Below are positions 22,845 to 34,703 of a stretch of DNA of 64,000 bases, one piece after another; positions within the stretch are counted from its first letter, which is position 1, and each line of letters starts with the position of its first letter. The stretch covers positions 166,001 through 230,000 of the forward strand of contig CAWZYM010000343.1 of assembly GCA_963966185.1 (NCBI GenBank). Direction: 5' to 3'. The DNA comes from Rhabditoides inermis (Eukaryota > Nematoda > Chromadorea > Rhabditida > Rhabditidae). Below the pieces are notes generated by a model that saw only the letters and a program-made list of their open reading frames with translations, did no database searches and was not told the origin of the DNA. A program made the position numbers and the translations under genes.

Positions 22845-25696
22845 CTACGCTTTCACCTCCATGGGCGGACATGCGTCTGGGTTCAACTCTAAGGAATATA
22901 ACATAATTATTGCTCTCAGTCTTTCTTTGCCTTTCATTAATAATTTCGCTGTTCTTATTTCTCCGTCTTCGCTTTCTATGAGCTCTAAAATACGTGCCAT
23001 TGGCCAGCACGTTCTTTTCACTTCTTCGTCACTGACAAGAACTATGTCTCCTACGCGTGGATTGGAGATAGACCCTCTTTTACGATTAATCTTTGCCCTG
23101 TGTTTCTCCCTCAATTCGGCGAGATATTGTTCCTTCCACAATTTCCAGAATTTGTTTCTGACTGATTGTGTTTTAGCCAATTGTGATACAGTCTTCATAT
23201 AGGCCTCTGATTCATCTGGATTGTACTCTTCATCATCTTCTTCTATATCAAATTCAAGAGGTGTCGTGTTTATTCCGACTTGTAGGAAGTCTACTGGTCG
23301 CAAAATTCGCGCATTCGTATCATTCGCATTTACAAAGGTGATCGGCCTGTCATTGAGTATAGCTTCAATTTCTATGAGTAGCAGTTCGAAACCTCTTTGT
23401 GATAATTTTGCTCTTCCGATTGTCTTATTCATAGCGGCTTTGGTACTGCGCATTAATCTTTCATAAACGGTACCTTTCCACGGCGATAGTGGCGTAATCA
23501 TATCCCACTTAATCTGATTATGAACTAAGAAATCGTTAATTTGCTTCTCTCTTTGCAATAGTTGCTTTGCAAGTTTGAATGTACTCTGATTGTCAGACAA
23601 TAATCGTGCTGGCTTGCCTCGTCTTGCGATGAATCGTTTTAGGCAGGAGATGAACTCATATGCAGTGAGGTCAGTTGCCAGCTCTATGTGCACCGCTCTG
23701 GTTGCGAAACATGTGAATAGCAAGAACCACATTTTCTTAGTGCCTGATTGATCTGTAAAATAGCCAGCGTAGTCACACCCGGTGTGTTCAAATGGTTTGC
23801 TGTAGCTGACCCTATTGTTTGGCAAGGGCGGCATGGTCGGGTATTGGAATGGAAGGCTGTTCATCCTTTTGCATGAAATGCATTTACCTAATACGCTTCT
23901 AATGGCTGCTCTACCTTTTGTTAGCCAAAATCGTCTGCGAACAGCTGCGAGTGTAGCATTCTCTCCTGTGTGAAGATTAACTTTATGTGTTCGCTCTATT
24001 ATCAGTTTTGCTAGATGAGATTTTCCTTCTATGATTATGGGAGCTCGCTCACTCTCTGACAGATGTGATGCATTTTCCATTCTGCCCATTGACCTTGTTA
24101 TCTTATCGGCTGACCGCGCGGGGAACAACCGTGAAATGGTCTTATTATCTGGCGAGATCATGTGCCGTTCTTGATGTTGCTTTATTATCAACTGCTCTAT
24201 ATATCTGTATTGTTCTACGGTTATCTGTTCTGTTAGCCAATCAATTGACCCGTCCCGTTTATCCGGGTGTCGTATTCGTTCGCAATATTGTTTCACTCTT
24301 GCATAGATATGAATCGTTTTGTCGAGAGATGAATAGCGGGTGATGTCTATGTGGCTGTGTTCTATATGTGACTGCTGCGTTGTGAGAGCGCGCTCCTCTC
24401 TGCACTCTTGCTTTTTGATTGGCTCTCCCCACTCGTCCATCGATCTGCGCAAGAGTGGTGGACCAAAGAGCCAGTTGGATTCTTCAAAATTGCGCGCATT
24501 GAGCACAGGTTTTGTCAAATAGTCAGCTGTGTTTTCGCTTGTTTTTATGTATCGCGTCTGCACGTCATGATTCAACAGTTTTTCTATTTTCTTTTCGGCA
24601 TCTTGTATTGCTAGTAAACGATTGCGTACAAAGGTGTCTAGCCGTGGTGCGTTCGCATCGCCGGACAACCACCCCAAACACGCTGTACTATCTGTGAATA
24701 GGTGCGCGCTGTCTACACTAATGATGCCGTACAGTTCTCGTGCTACAAAGAGCGTCATGTTTATTCCAACTAGATTAGCTAGCAGCTCCATGCGAGGAAT
24801 TGTCATGTTTGCTTTCATCGTTTCTTCTCCTTTTCTCCTTTTTATAGGGCACAGTCTGTTTTTTGCGAACATGATTTGGGTCCTTCTGAGCTCGCCTGTT
24901 GTTTCCACAATGTATGTAACCGCGCCGTATGCCTTGTTGGACGCGTCGACTAGCGTTACAAGCGTGTACTTGCTGTTAACACTGTTTTGCAGATTCGTCC
25001 TGCGTACGCACACCGAAAAGGGGACTTTCGACGCTATGTCGTTCCACTCTCTTCCTGCCTCTCCAGGTATCAATCTATCCCATTTCAACTCTTTTTGCCA
25101 TAATGACTGTATGAACAGTTTTGCATTCACCATCAACGGAAGTGCTATACCCAATGGGTCGTAAACAGCAGCTAAAGAGGCGACTAAATTGCGTTTTGTA
25201 AGATTAGCTGGCATTTTTATGGTTGTGTTTATAGTGTAGTGATCATTATTTGTATCCCATGCAACGCCTAATACTTTCTGTTGCACTTTGTTTTTACTGC
25301 GATCTTTCTCATCGATTGATTGAAGCGTAGTTTTGCAGTTTGATGCGAAAGCGCGCATATCTAGTTGTATATCCGCGCATGCTCGCTTCAGCACGCGCAC
25401 CTTTTCGATGGCTTCTTGTGGCGTACGTGCCGTTAACGCTGCGTCATCTACATACAAATTTCTAGCTATCTCCGCGCCTAGTTCGTTTTGCGATGACTTT
25501 AGATAGTGTAATATGCTTTTAGAGAGCAAGAATGGGCTGGGTGCAACCCCGAACGGTAATCTCAGAAATCGATGCTCTATGATATTAGTGGGATCGAATT
25601 CCCTTTTTTCTGGATCCTTAAACCACAGAAACCGCACTGCGTCTTTATCATTTTGTTGAAGTCTAATTTGCAAAAATGCCTTTGATATGTCACTCG
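22845..25696 (-). pseudogene. BEL pol: RT palm, RNase H, integrase (inverted half)
   Basis: The long frame runs through SDISKAFLQIRL, the RT catalytic LYVDDAALTA, RNase H residues (VTLVDASNKAYGAV, LFTDSTACLGW), an integrase zinc-binding region (HTGENATLAAVRRRFW with CISCKRM) and an integrase core (TGCDYAGYFTD, LLSDNQSTF, ITPLSPWKGTVYERLM), then the DUF5641-type C-terminus typical of BEL/Pao. No internal stop. It is the direct continuation of the plus-strand frame at 20871, separated by inversion, so the copy is not functional as arranged. Residues upstream of SDISKAF in the open frame are LTR sequence. Confidence 0.9.
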
Positions 25697-25730
25697 TGTA
25701 GCACCGTCGTGCTACTGTATCAAGATCAAG
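25697..25730 (+). repeat. 3' LTR, first 34 bases
   Basis: TGTAGCACCGTCGTGCTACT through CAAGATCAAG, identical to the LTR start. The remaining 490 bases resume at 28311 beyond the Helitron. Confidence 0.9.
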
Positions 25731-26039
25731 ACTAGCGCTCCGGCGCGCTGTCGCGCGCCTACGCACTAGGCATACAAGATACCAAAATAGACAAAATAGA
25801 AAAAAATAGTTGCTTTTTGCGTAGAAACATGTATATCTTTCAAGTTCTGTCTGTTTCAACTATCTCTCACCTACTTTTTTCTTCTGTTTTCTATCTAGTT
25901 TTCTCTATTTTCAACTCATTACTTCCTCTTCCTCCTTATCTCTCCCCTACCTCTTCCCCCCCTCTCCCTCTCCCTCTCTACCCTCCTTCCTCTCTCCACC
26001 TCCGTCTCTCTCTTTTTCACTATCTTTTATTTCTATTCT

Positions 26040-26402
26040 CACGTCTCCGCAGCGGTTACAACAAAATTCTAGAGACAGTACTATAGCACCTTCTGTCTAC
26101 TCTTCTATTCTCACGTCTGCAGCATTCACCGACTATGGAGAGACAGTTATATCTCCTCTCCTTCCTCTCTCCTATCTTCTCCCTCTCTCTCCCTTTCTCT
26201 CTTTCTCTCCCTTTCTTTCTCATCCTTCTCTCTTTCTCTCTCTCACTCTCTTGTCTATTCTCACGTCTCTGCATCGGTGACAACAATTATCTAGTCACAG
26301 AACTATGTCTTATTTTATCTACTCTTCTACTCTCACGTCTGCAGCAGTCACTGCCACTTTCAATAGACAGTTATGTCTACTCTCCCTCCTCTCTCCTTCT
26401 CT

Positions 26403-26453
<51 letters not shown>

Positions 26454-26609
26454 GTCTTTTTCTTGTCTATTCTCACGTCACCTCATCGGTGACAACAATT
26501 TTCTAGAGACAGTACTATGGCACCTTTTATCTACTCTTCTTCTGTCACGTCTGCAGCAGTCACTGCCACTTTCAATAGACAGTTATGTCTACTCTCCCTC
26601 CTCTCTCCT

Positions 26610-26661
<52 letters not shown>

Positions 26662-26831
26662 CGTTCTGTCTCTCTGTCTTTTTCTTGTCTATTCTCACGT
26701 CACCGCATCGGTGACAACAATTTTTTAGAGACAGTACTATGGCACCTTTTATCTACTCTTCTTCTCTCACGTCTGCAGCAGTCACTGCCACTTTCAATAG
26801 ACAGTTATGTCTACTCTCCCTCCTCTCTCCT

Positions 26832-26891
<60 letters not shown>

Positions 26892-27110
26892 CTTTCTGTC
26901 TCTCTGTCTTTTTCTTGTCTATTCTCACGTCACCGCATCGGTGACAACATTTTTTTTAGAGACAGTACTATGACACCTTTTATCTACTATTCTACTCTCA
27001 CGTCTGCAGCAGTCACTGCGACTTTCGAGAGACAGTTATGTGAAAACAACTTTTTACTACTACTCTCTTCTGTCTACTGTCTACTCTCCCTTCTGTCTAC
27101 TCTCTCACGT
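26040..27110. repeat. About 220-bp tandem repeat inside the Helitron
   Basis: Five units of about 212-222 bases, each with CACGTCACCGCATCGGTGAC, TAGAGACAGTACTATGGCAC and CACGTCTGCAGCAGTCACTG followed by a TC-rich filler of variable length. The CATCGGTGAC part is palindromic. Leu/Ser-rich open frames across it are artefacts. Confidence 0.9.
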
Positions 27111-28250
27111 TCTAAAAAAATATAATTCGACCGCCTGTGCTTGCCAAATGACATGTAAGGTGAACTCGATTCTCACCTCACCTCACTTCCACTCGACACT
27201 GTACTGCATCAATATGCGGAATTTCAGGCTCAATTTGTTCAAGTAATGTACTCAAAACTTATGTAGTTTCAACTAACAAAAAGAAAAGAAGAAAACAGTC
27301 CATATTTCTTTATCACGTCTACAATGACTTCGAGATGACACAGCTGAAAGAAAATAAGCCGGCTGGCGCGCCTTAACTCGTTGTGCGCATGTCTGAAGTA
27401 ACTTGATAGAGTTTGAAATTGGATTGATCTTCACAAAACATAATATATTGACTGAACTTGTCATGAAACTCTTTCCTTGTCTTTTAGAACCTCAAAATCG
27501 TCGTTTCGTGGAAATTATTAGTTGAAGCTACAAATTTTGTCTTTTTTTTTCAACTGACTCAATCCATTAATGTTATATTTAGACACATTCCTATCAAAAA
27601 AGACACAACTAAGTGGCTATGGATCAGAGATTACGAATGCCAACTATTCGATATCGATCGCTTGACCTGGCTGCTGGTAGCGAGCAATCCGGTGGGCGCG
27701 ACCCCAGCAAGTAACGCGCGCTCAGAAAATGTCTAATACTGTATGAAGACAAAGTCCGATCGATCTGAAACTTTGACAGAAGGGTTTTTTTGCCCATAAA
27801 AGCTTAAGTTTACAAATTGGACCCTCTATCTCGTCTGTACGAAAAGTCGATCATATTCGCCATATTTGATGACTTTTCAAAAAAGGAAACAAGTTTCTAT
27901 AATCTATCATACGTAATCTTTCTTGTATTCAATTTTTATAGAAATCGAAGATCATGAATTTTGGGTGCATTTTGGGTACTTTCGCCTATTTGGGCATGAA
28001 GATGAGGTCACAGCCGGCTGGTATCGCGGCTATCGATTTTTTTCTAGGTCGATTCACCTACCCTCCAAATTTCGTTCTAATTGAAGTATTTTGAAATTTT
28101 TCTCCATAGTTAAGAGATTAGGTGATAACTATGATTAGGAGATCGCTATTGACGAGATATTTGGAATTTTGCGTTCTCGGGTAATGAAGAAACTTTCTAG
28201 AAAAAATGAGTAGTTAGAGTAGACTTTGAAAAGAGATATCTCTCCGGAAG
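27111..28250. other. Helitron interior without recognisable genes
   Basis: AT-rich, no supported coding exon and no repeat array. An isolated GACGTCACAG-type motif and several TTTTTT runs are the only landmarks. Confidence 0.6.
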
Positions 28251-28282
<32 letters not shown>

Positions 28283-28310
28283 CCATAGTAAATATTAGTA
28301 TGAAAGGGGG

Positions 28311-28800
28311 AACAGCAATTAAGCAAAATGTTTATTACAGTAATGCAACGACAACATTTTGTAGTCCGCTTCCTCGTTGCATGCGCGGTCGAGTGTGCAC
28401 CTCCGGCGGGCAGTACGCGCGTCGCTGAAGCCCCGCCCACTCGACTTCGAAACCTAAAATATATTCGTTTTCAGTGTGTTGAGTTTTTCCCCTTCTTGCG
28501 TATTGAGTGGTGTGTCTCGAGTGTTTTGAGTGATTTGAGTGATCTGATATAGTTCTTGTTGTTTGTGTGTGTTTGATTATAACGTATAATAAATTGTTGA
28601 TATAATCTGTGCCCATCGCTAACTGGCCAGTTGCACCCACACGAGCAAGCGGTGCAACTGAGAATTGAATTGTGAATAGATCTGTGCTAAGATCATACTT
28701 TGCTGGCTAAACCCACTGCTATTGGGTATCGATTGATTATCGATTGGCTATCGATCGCGAGTGAGAGCGAGGGGTGATATCCGTGTGTGAGGGCAATTTA
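28311..28800 (+). repeat. 3' LTR, remaining 490 bases
   Basis: Matches 17472-17961 apart from a few substitutions (for example CAATTAAGC for CAAATAAGC, CTCGACTTC for CTCCACTTC). Ends GGGCAATTTA and is followed by the AGTCT target duplication. Confidence 0.9.
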
Positions 28801-29149
28801 AGTCTCTTGTACTTCAATAACATGTGGTTTGTACGTGACCGCCAGTCTCCTCAGTTCGTCTATCTTCCCTCTCAAACCGTTTATATTTGGTGATATCATG
28901 GACACACAATGGGGCCCACTATCTTCCGTCTCAACCAGGACACTCTCAAGCACAGCACGTTTTCCCTAAGGGCGAGCGAGCGTACTATCGAATAAGAGTC
29001 CATCGAGAGCGGGAAGCGTAGAGTGACTGTAATGCAGTTCACACTCAGAACACACCCATGATGTCATTCCTTCCTCAACCCTCTTTCTCTTCTCCCTCGT
29101 CCTCCCCGTACCCCGTACATCTCCCATGGGTTTTGTTCCAGCATTTTAC

Positions 29150-29505
29150 ACTTTCTCCCTCCCTCCCTCTCTCTTCCCTCCCTCCCTCCCTCTCTCTCCT
29201 TTCTGTCTCTACCTCCGTCCTGCTCTCCTTCCCTCTTTCTTTCCTCTCTCTCCAATATTTCTCCCTCCTTCTCTCTCCCATCTCTCTCCCTCCCTCCCTC
29301 TCTCATCTCTCTCCCTCCCTCCCTCTCCCTTTCCCTTTGTCTTCCCTTCCTCCCTCTATCTCTCTCCCTCCCTCCCTTTCTCCCTCTCTCTCTCCCTCCG
29401 TCTCTTTCTCTCTCTTTCTTCTCCCTCCTCCTTCCCTCCCTCCCTCCCTCCCTCCCTCCCTCCTTCCCTCCCTCCCTCCCTCCCTCCCTCTCTTTCTCTT
29501 TCCCG
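29150..29505. repeat. CCCT/CCTT-rich microsatellite
   Basis: Pyrimidine-only stretch of CTCC, CCCT and CTTT units, nearly pure CCCT at about 29430-29490. Long Pro/Ser/Leu frames on plus and Glu/Arg/Gly frames on minus are compositional. Confidence 0.95.
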
Positions 29506-29703
29506 CACATTAGCGTACGTTTGCTTGAACGAGAAATTGCGGTAATGTCTAATTTACAACAATGAGCAATTAACCTGCTCAATTCTCATTTGGTTGCAGA
29601 CAGTTGGGCGAATAAAAGGCTGCGCGGCGGGCGTGCTGGCAACTCTCTCGGGAATGCGTGAACACGAGCTGGAGCTGTCGCCAGCCGTTCCCCTCCAGCA
29701 GCG

Positions 29704-30795
29704 ATGGCGCATTCGTCGTCCAGTAGTCTCTCGTCGTCGTCGCTGACAACCTCGTCGCCTACCAAGAAGGTATCCAAGCTAAGCCTCGCTAGCTATTCTC
29801 GAGTTCTTTCCAGACTTGCTCGTCGGAGTCTCCATATCAGACATTGTCAGCCAGGCATCGAGGTGCTCCTTCCGTGGCTGCGTTTCTCATGCGATGCTCC
29901 ACTGCACGATTGAATGCCCAGAGCACTGCATTGCTGCCGATTTCAAGCTGTACAACGCTTTCTCGAAGCTGACGTGCTCGACTGGCAAATGCGTCATCTC
30001 ACAAGGAAACCCGTTCCCGCTGGCAACTCTCCATTGCGAACTGTGCGTGAAGTACGTGTGCTCCAGCAAGGCATGCAATGCGCCGCATGCTGAACATTCC
30101 GAGAAACTGACGGAGGCGAGTGTGGCGATGCTGTTTTTGCGCTAATTGTCTGCTTTCAGCTGGGAAGTGGCGCTCTCCGCTCAGATGTTGGAGTGGAGGA
30201 AATGACGACGGCGTTCCACGGTCTTCTGCACAAGTTGGAGAGGGTTGAGTGCGAGCTGAACGAGCTGCGCAAAAAGGAGGAAGATCGAAGAACAAGCGCC
30301 TTCTCAAGAAAGACAAGGACAAGAAAGAGGACAAGAACGCGTCTAACAAGAAAGTACGAGAAAGGACAAGTCGAGCGGTGAATCCACACCCGAGTCGATC
30401 GAGGGCAGCAGAAGATGAACTCTCTGCTGGGACCGATTTCGAAGGATTCGACCGAGGACAAGCCAACTGTGGCGACCAAGAAGAAGGAGGTGCCTTTTCT
30501 TTTGCCGTACATAGGCGCCCGGCTTAGTCTGCAGTCATTTACGAGCAAGGTGTCGGACTCTGACGTGCACGCTGCCTACAATGCAACTACGAATCGTTTT
30601 TTGAGGTATGATTTTTGTGTTATGATTACAGTTCTGATTCCATTTCTTGCAGTCTGTCCGTGGTTCGTTCTGGGTTGTCATCGACTCCAGGGCTAGGAAA
30701 GATCCCAGCAGTGGGGGGGTTACGAGTTCTACCTTCTTGACACATATGAGATTGATTACGTGAACGGCAAACTCCAGAAAAAGAAAAAGCAGTGA
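29704..30795 (+). pseudogene. Decayed Cys-rich gene of unknown family
   Basis: An ATG at 29704 starts a Ser-rich segment; a frame at 29816-30145 is Cys/His-rich (SRCSFRGCVSHAMLHC, CPEHC, CELCVKYVCSSKAC), suggesting metal binding. Downstream pieces: ERVECELNELRKKEEDR, then a Lys-rich stretch, then MNSLLGPISKDSTEDK to NRFLR (30415-30607), then SVRGSFWVVIDSRARKD and YEFYLLDTYEIDYVNGKLQ, ending at TGA 30793. Splice-like ends exist, but several neighbouring pieces lie in incompatible frames; one break is at a run of seven G at about 30713. It may be a pseudogene or contain an assembly slip. No family recognised. Confidence 0.45.
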
Positions 30796-32681
30796 TCTAC
30801 CACTTATTATATTTTTTATATTTATTGTCGTGTTACATAAACAAAGACATTGCAAAACGGGAAAGAAAATAGAATACGACATTGGTATGTGTGAAAGGGA
30901 GGAGACATAACATGAACGATAGATAACATGATATAATACAAAAGGAAAGGAAAAACATGGATGTGCTCAAAAACGACGGATTTTAGACAGTGTCATTAAT
31001 TCTAGGGAAGATAGGTGTTGTTTAAAAGAGGTGTGGTCACGGATATGTACAACGTCAGAAGGTAAGGCATTCCAGGTACTAAAAGCTCTACTAATAAATG
31101 TGCTTATTTGGCCATTGTTATCGAATGAAGGCACAATTCTAAATTCGTTTGAGTTTCTGGATCTTGTTGGAATAATAGTGAAAAGCCCTTGATAATCCAA
31201 AATTGTTTTAGAGTGAATGAACTTATGTATATAAGTGATGTCATTCAAAAAACGGCGATATTCGAGTGTTTCAAGAATGAGTAGCTCTAGGCGTTGAGGA
31301 TAGGAAAGGGTGCGACCGATTCGCTGACACACGCGACGAGTGAAATAACGCTGTACATTTTCAATGAGGTTTACAGAAAATACATCCTGCGGATTCCATA
31401 GTTCAGTGCAGTATTCCAATTTTAAACTCCAGAAAAAGAAAAAGCAGTGATCTACCACTTATTATATTTTTTATATTTATTGTCGTGTTACATAAACAAA
31501 GACATTGCAAAACGGGAAAGAAAATAGAATACGACATTGGTATGTGTGAAAGGGAGGAGACATAACATGAACGATAGATAACATGATATAATACAAAAGG
31601 AAAGGAAAAACATGGATGTGCTCAAAAACGACGGATTTTAGACAGTGTCATTAATTCTAGGGAAGATAGGTGTTGTTTAAAAGAGGTGTGGTCACGGATA
31701 TGTACAACGTCAGAAGGTAAGGCATTCCAGGTACTAAAAGCTCTACTAATAAATGTGCTTATTTGGCCATTGTTATCGAATGAAGGCACAATTCTAAATT
31801 CGTTTGAGTTTCTGGATCTTGTTGGAATAATAGTGAAAAGCCCTTGATAATCCAAAATTGTTTTAGAGTGAATGAACTTATGTATATAAGTGATGTCATT
31901 CAAAAAACGGCGATATTCGAGTGTTTCAAGAATGAGTAGCTCTAGGCGTTGAGGATAGGAAAGGGTGCGACCGATTCGCTGACACACGCGACGAGTGAAA
32001 TAACGCTGTACATTTTCAATGAGGTTTACAGAAAATACATCCTGCGGATTCCATAGTTCAGTGCAGTATTCCAATTTTAAACTCCAGAAAAAGAAAAAGC
32101 AGTGATCTACCACTTATTATATTTTTTATATTTATTGTCGTGTTACATAAACAAAGACATTGCAAAACGGGAAAGAAAATAGAATACGACATTGGTATGT
32201 GTGAAAGGGAGGAGACATAACATGAACGATAGATAACATGATATAATACAAAAGGAAAGGAAAAACATGGATGTGCTCAAAAACGACGGATTTTAGACAG
32301 TGTCATTAATTCTAGGGAAGATAGGTGTTGTTTAAAAGAGGTGTGGTCACGGATATGTACAACGTCAGAAGGTAAGGCATTCCAGGTACTAAAAGCTCTA
32401 CTAATAAATGTGCTTATTTGGCCATTGTTATCGAATGAAGGCACAATTCTAAATTCGTTTGAGTTTCTGGATCTTGTTGGAATAATAGTGAAAAGCCCTT
32501 GATAATCCAAAATTGTTTTAGAGTGAATGAACTTATGTATATAAGTGATGTCATTCAAAAAACGGCGATATTCGAGTGTTTCAAGAATGAGTAGCTCTAG
32601 GCGTTGAGGATAGGAAAGGGTGCGACCGATTCGCTGACACACGCGACGAGTGAAATAACGCTGTACATTTTCAATGAGGTT
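30772..32681 (-). mobile_element. Three tandem 655-bp copies of a LINE 3' end
   Basis: Units at about 30772-31426, 31427-32081 and 32082-32681 (last one cut short), each starting AAACTCCAGAAAAAGAAAAA, which in the first unit is the tail of the preceding gene. Each encodes on minus the RT C-terminus from KLEYCTELWNP through VQRYFTRRVCQRIGRTLSYP to the stop (frames at 30967-31426, 31622-32081, 32277-32681), followed by the 3' UTR. Units look identical at every position I compared. The region is related to the end of the LINE at 58771-60334 but is a different copy. Confidence 0.85.
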
Positions 32682-32763
32682 CATGCCGTAACGTGTATTT
32701 ATGATACGGTAACGTGAATTTATGATACGGTGAATTTATGATACGATAATCAGGCAATCGTAC

Positions 32764-32853
32764 CGAGTCGATCATGTTAGCGATCTTCTCGACGGCGTGC
32801 ACGGGATCGCTCGGTGGCGACGGCGGTGGGCGGGACTTTGATGGGCGGGGCAT
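32764..32853 (-). pseudogene. Coiled-coil gene, exon 1 only (third copy)
   Basis: Thirty codons, MPRPSKSRPPPSPPSD then VHAVEKIANMIDS, ending at a GTACGA donor. It matches exon 1 of the complete gene at 37047. The next exons are missing, replaced by AT-rich filler with repeated TTTATGATACGG and then the LINE tandem array. A truncated duplicate. Confidence 0.85.
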
Positions 32854-32999
32854 CTGGCGGAGACTGGTGGGCGCGGCCAGCGCACGCCAGTGAAATAGCA
32901 GAGCCAAGGATGGAAGTGGGAGGGTCGAGAAATCATAGACACATCTTCGTTGTAGATTCGGAAAATGTATTAAACCAAATTCACGAAGATGAAACTATA

Positions 33000-33005
33000 T
33001 TTATT
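33000..33005 (-). terminator. Poly(A) signal AATAAA of the LRRC9-like 3' end (copy C)
   Basis: AATAAA on minus, 57 bases after the stop at 33062, and about 147 bases before the ATG of the downstream coiled-coil exon. The same arrangement occurs at 51358-51363 and, on plus, at 36895-36900. Confidence 0.7.
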
Positions 33006-33061
33006 ACGTGAAACATATGTACAATGAAGTTGTTTTTGTTCCTGTAGATTCTTCTGCGGTC

Positions 33062-33148
33062 TCACATCTTTGTATGCTTGACGACTCTGTAATAGATAAA
33101 TATGTATGTACTAAACTCTGTCTCTCTGTCTCTCTGTCTCTCTGTCTC

Positions 33149-33197
<49 letters not shown>

Positions 33198-34435
33198 TCG
33201 TTCCGGTCAACAGGAAGGCGCCTCCATTAGGCGAACTCGAAGAATTTGATGTGTATGAGAGAGGGGGTAGCTGGAAGCATGACGTCACAACCTTCATATT
33301 ATTCGTCGGAGTAACGAGAGACAATGGAAAAAAGAGAGCGGCCACAGTAATCCGCTTGGGTTCAAATCCATAACCCTCAATACAAAGCTACAGACTAACA
33401 CTAAATGACGCTCACAGTCAGCTTATATTCGCATTTGATATTTCTCACTTTTCGCAGGGTAGGCTTCGTCGGTAGCGGTAGTCTGGCGGATGCGAGAGAG
33501 GATTTGCCGAAGGAAGGAGAGGGAGAGAGCGAGACATCCATATCGAATAGAGACTTGGACTGGGTGGCTGAAAACATATATACAGTTTCAAATAAACTGG
33601 TAGAAGTAGCGGCGTTTCCAGAAAACCAGCAATGAGAATCCACGTTTGTGTTGTGGCTGACACACGTTTGAGAATAGGGCGACTAAAAAAAAGATAGTTG
33701 AATATTGTGAAGTGAAGCGCTTTTATATTGAACTTGAAAGAATAGACTTAGACGATCGTTTTTATATCGAGTACTCGAATGAATGAAGGTCTGATGCTTT
33801 TCAATAAGGACTAATGTGTGATTTGGATGGAATCTGACTAACAATGAAATAATCAGTGACGCATTGCAAACTCGTTGATATGTATTATGAGATGCTTGAG
33901 AAAGTGCTTGTAAAGGATGGTTCAAAGAAAGCAGATATTGATGTATGAAATGTAATCGCTAGTTTCAGTTAAAAAAGACAGACTTCGCAGACGCATTTTT
34001 GAAAATGAAAATTCTCTCGAAAGTTAGAACTTTTAATGTTCTTCTATTCCCTACAGGTTTGAAATTTTGAAATGCCGCTAGCACTATTCAACATGTAGTT
34101 TTAAATTACGCCTACAAAGGCGTGTTCGAAATGGTTAATTTCCGGGGTCTCTTTCACATGCATAGTACATAATTCATGTAAACACCGAGACTGGCCGATT
34201 TAGTACAAGCAATGCAAATAAACTATCAAGTGAGTAGTGACATGCTTTCGCACAAATTACAACAAGCACAAACGAGAGCATTTAGATCTTCGCTGTGCTG
34301 TGAGCAATTGATTTCTGTTTTCTACGATCTAGATTCATACACCTATACGTATGAGAACACTTGTAAAAAAAACAACAACGCATACTCACTAACTGGCAAC
34401 AGGAACTCTGTGTTCTGTCCAACCACTCCAAATGT
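33062..34435 (-). pseudogene. LRRC9-like C-terminal exons, truncated copy C
   Basis: Exons 34390-34435, 33449-33567, 33197-33270 and 33062-33086 encode TFGVVGQNTEFLLPV, a Ser/Pro-rich tail (SLSPSPSFGKSSLASARL), LPPLSYTSNSSSS and the end VVKHTKM. The four exons total 264 bases, in frame to TGA, as in copy B. Upstream exons are absent: beyond 34440 the sequence is unrelated. Non-LRR tail, probably disordered. Likely a stranded fragment of the duplicated locus. Confidence 0.7.
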
Positions 34436-34560
34436 CTGCGATGACACTCATCAATATTAACAAGAATACACAAACCATCATAGTTCTGTTCATCAGTCCA
34501 ACAATGTAACAAATAAGAGAATGATACCTGCTGGCACCTCCTTAGTGTGCGATTCTTCTG

Positions 34561-34703
34561 GGCTCGCCTGGGCACTGTGTTCGCCTGGGCACTGTGTTCG
34601 CTTGGGCACTGGGCTCGGCTGGGCACTGTGTTCGCCTGGGCACTGTGTTCGCCTGGGCACTGTGTTCGCCTGGGCACTGGGCTCGCCTAGGCACTGTGTT
34701 CGT
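34561..34703. repeat. 18-bp minisatellite
   Basis: About eight copies of GGCACTGTGTTCGCCTGG with small variants (GGCACTGGGCTCGCC). The period divides by 3, so both strands stay open, but codon content is only the repeat. Confidence 0.95.

Larger units (their letters stand above)
25731..28310 (-). mobile_element. Helitron inserted in the 3' LTR
   Basis: Read on minus it starts TCCCCCTTTCATACTAAT (28311 side) and ends with a perfect hairpin GGCGCGC-GACA-GCGCGCC, ten bases and CTAG (25731 side). It splits the LTR between two T residues with no target duplication; the two LTR pieces sum to the intact length. TC start, CTRR end, subterminal hairpin and no duplication are Helitron hallmarks. Insertion between T and T rather than A and T resembles Helentrons. 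Near its 5' end is a (GTCT)n run (28250-28282). No Rep/helicase frame is visible, so it is non-autonomous (2,580 bases). Confidence 0.8.
17438..28800. mobile_element. BEL/Pao LTR retrotransposon, full length but rearranged
   Basis: Both outer ends carry the same 5-base target duplication AGTCT (17433-17437 and 28801-28805). The 5' LTR is 17438-17961 (524 bases); the 3' LTR is 25697-25730 plus 28311-28800, also 524 bases once the inserted Helitron is set aside. Gag, protease and the first part of pol lie on plus (18085-20871); the rest of pol, an extra gene and the polypurine tract lie inverted (21231-25696). Pol belongs to BEL/Pao by the DUF1759-type Gag, the Pao-type RT and the integrase. 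All parts are accounted for by one insertion, one inversion and one Helitron. Confidence 0.9.

Noticed and set aside
23221..25164. Plus-strand frames within 22.8-25.2 kb
   Set aside because: They are antisense shadows of the BEL pol frame, which has RT, RNase H and integrase motifs.
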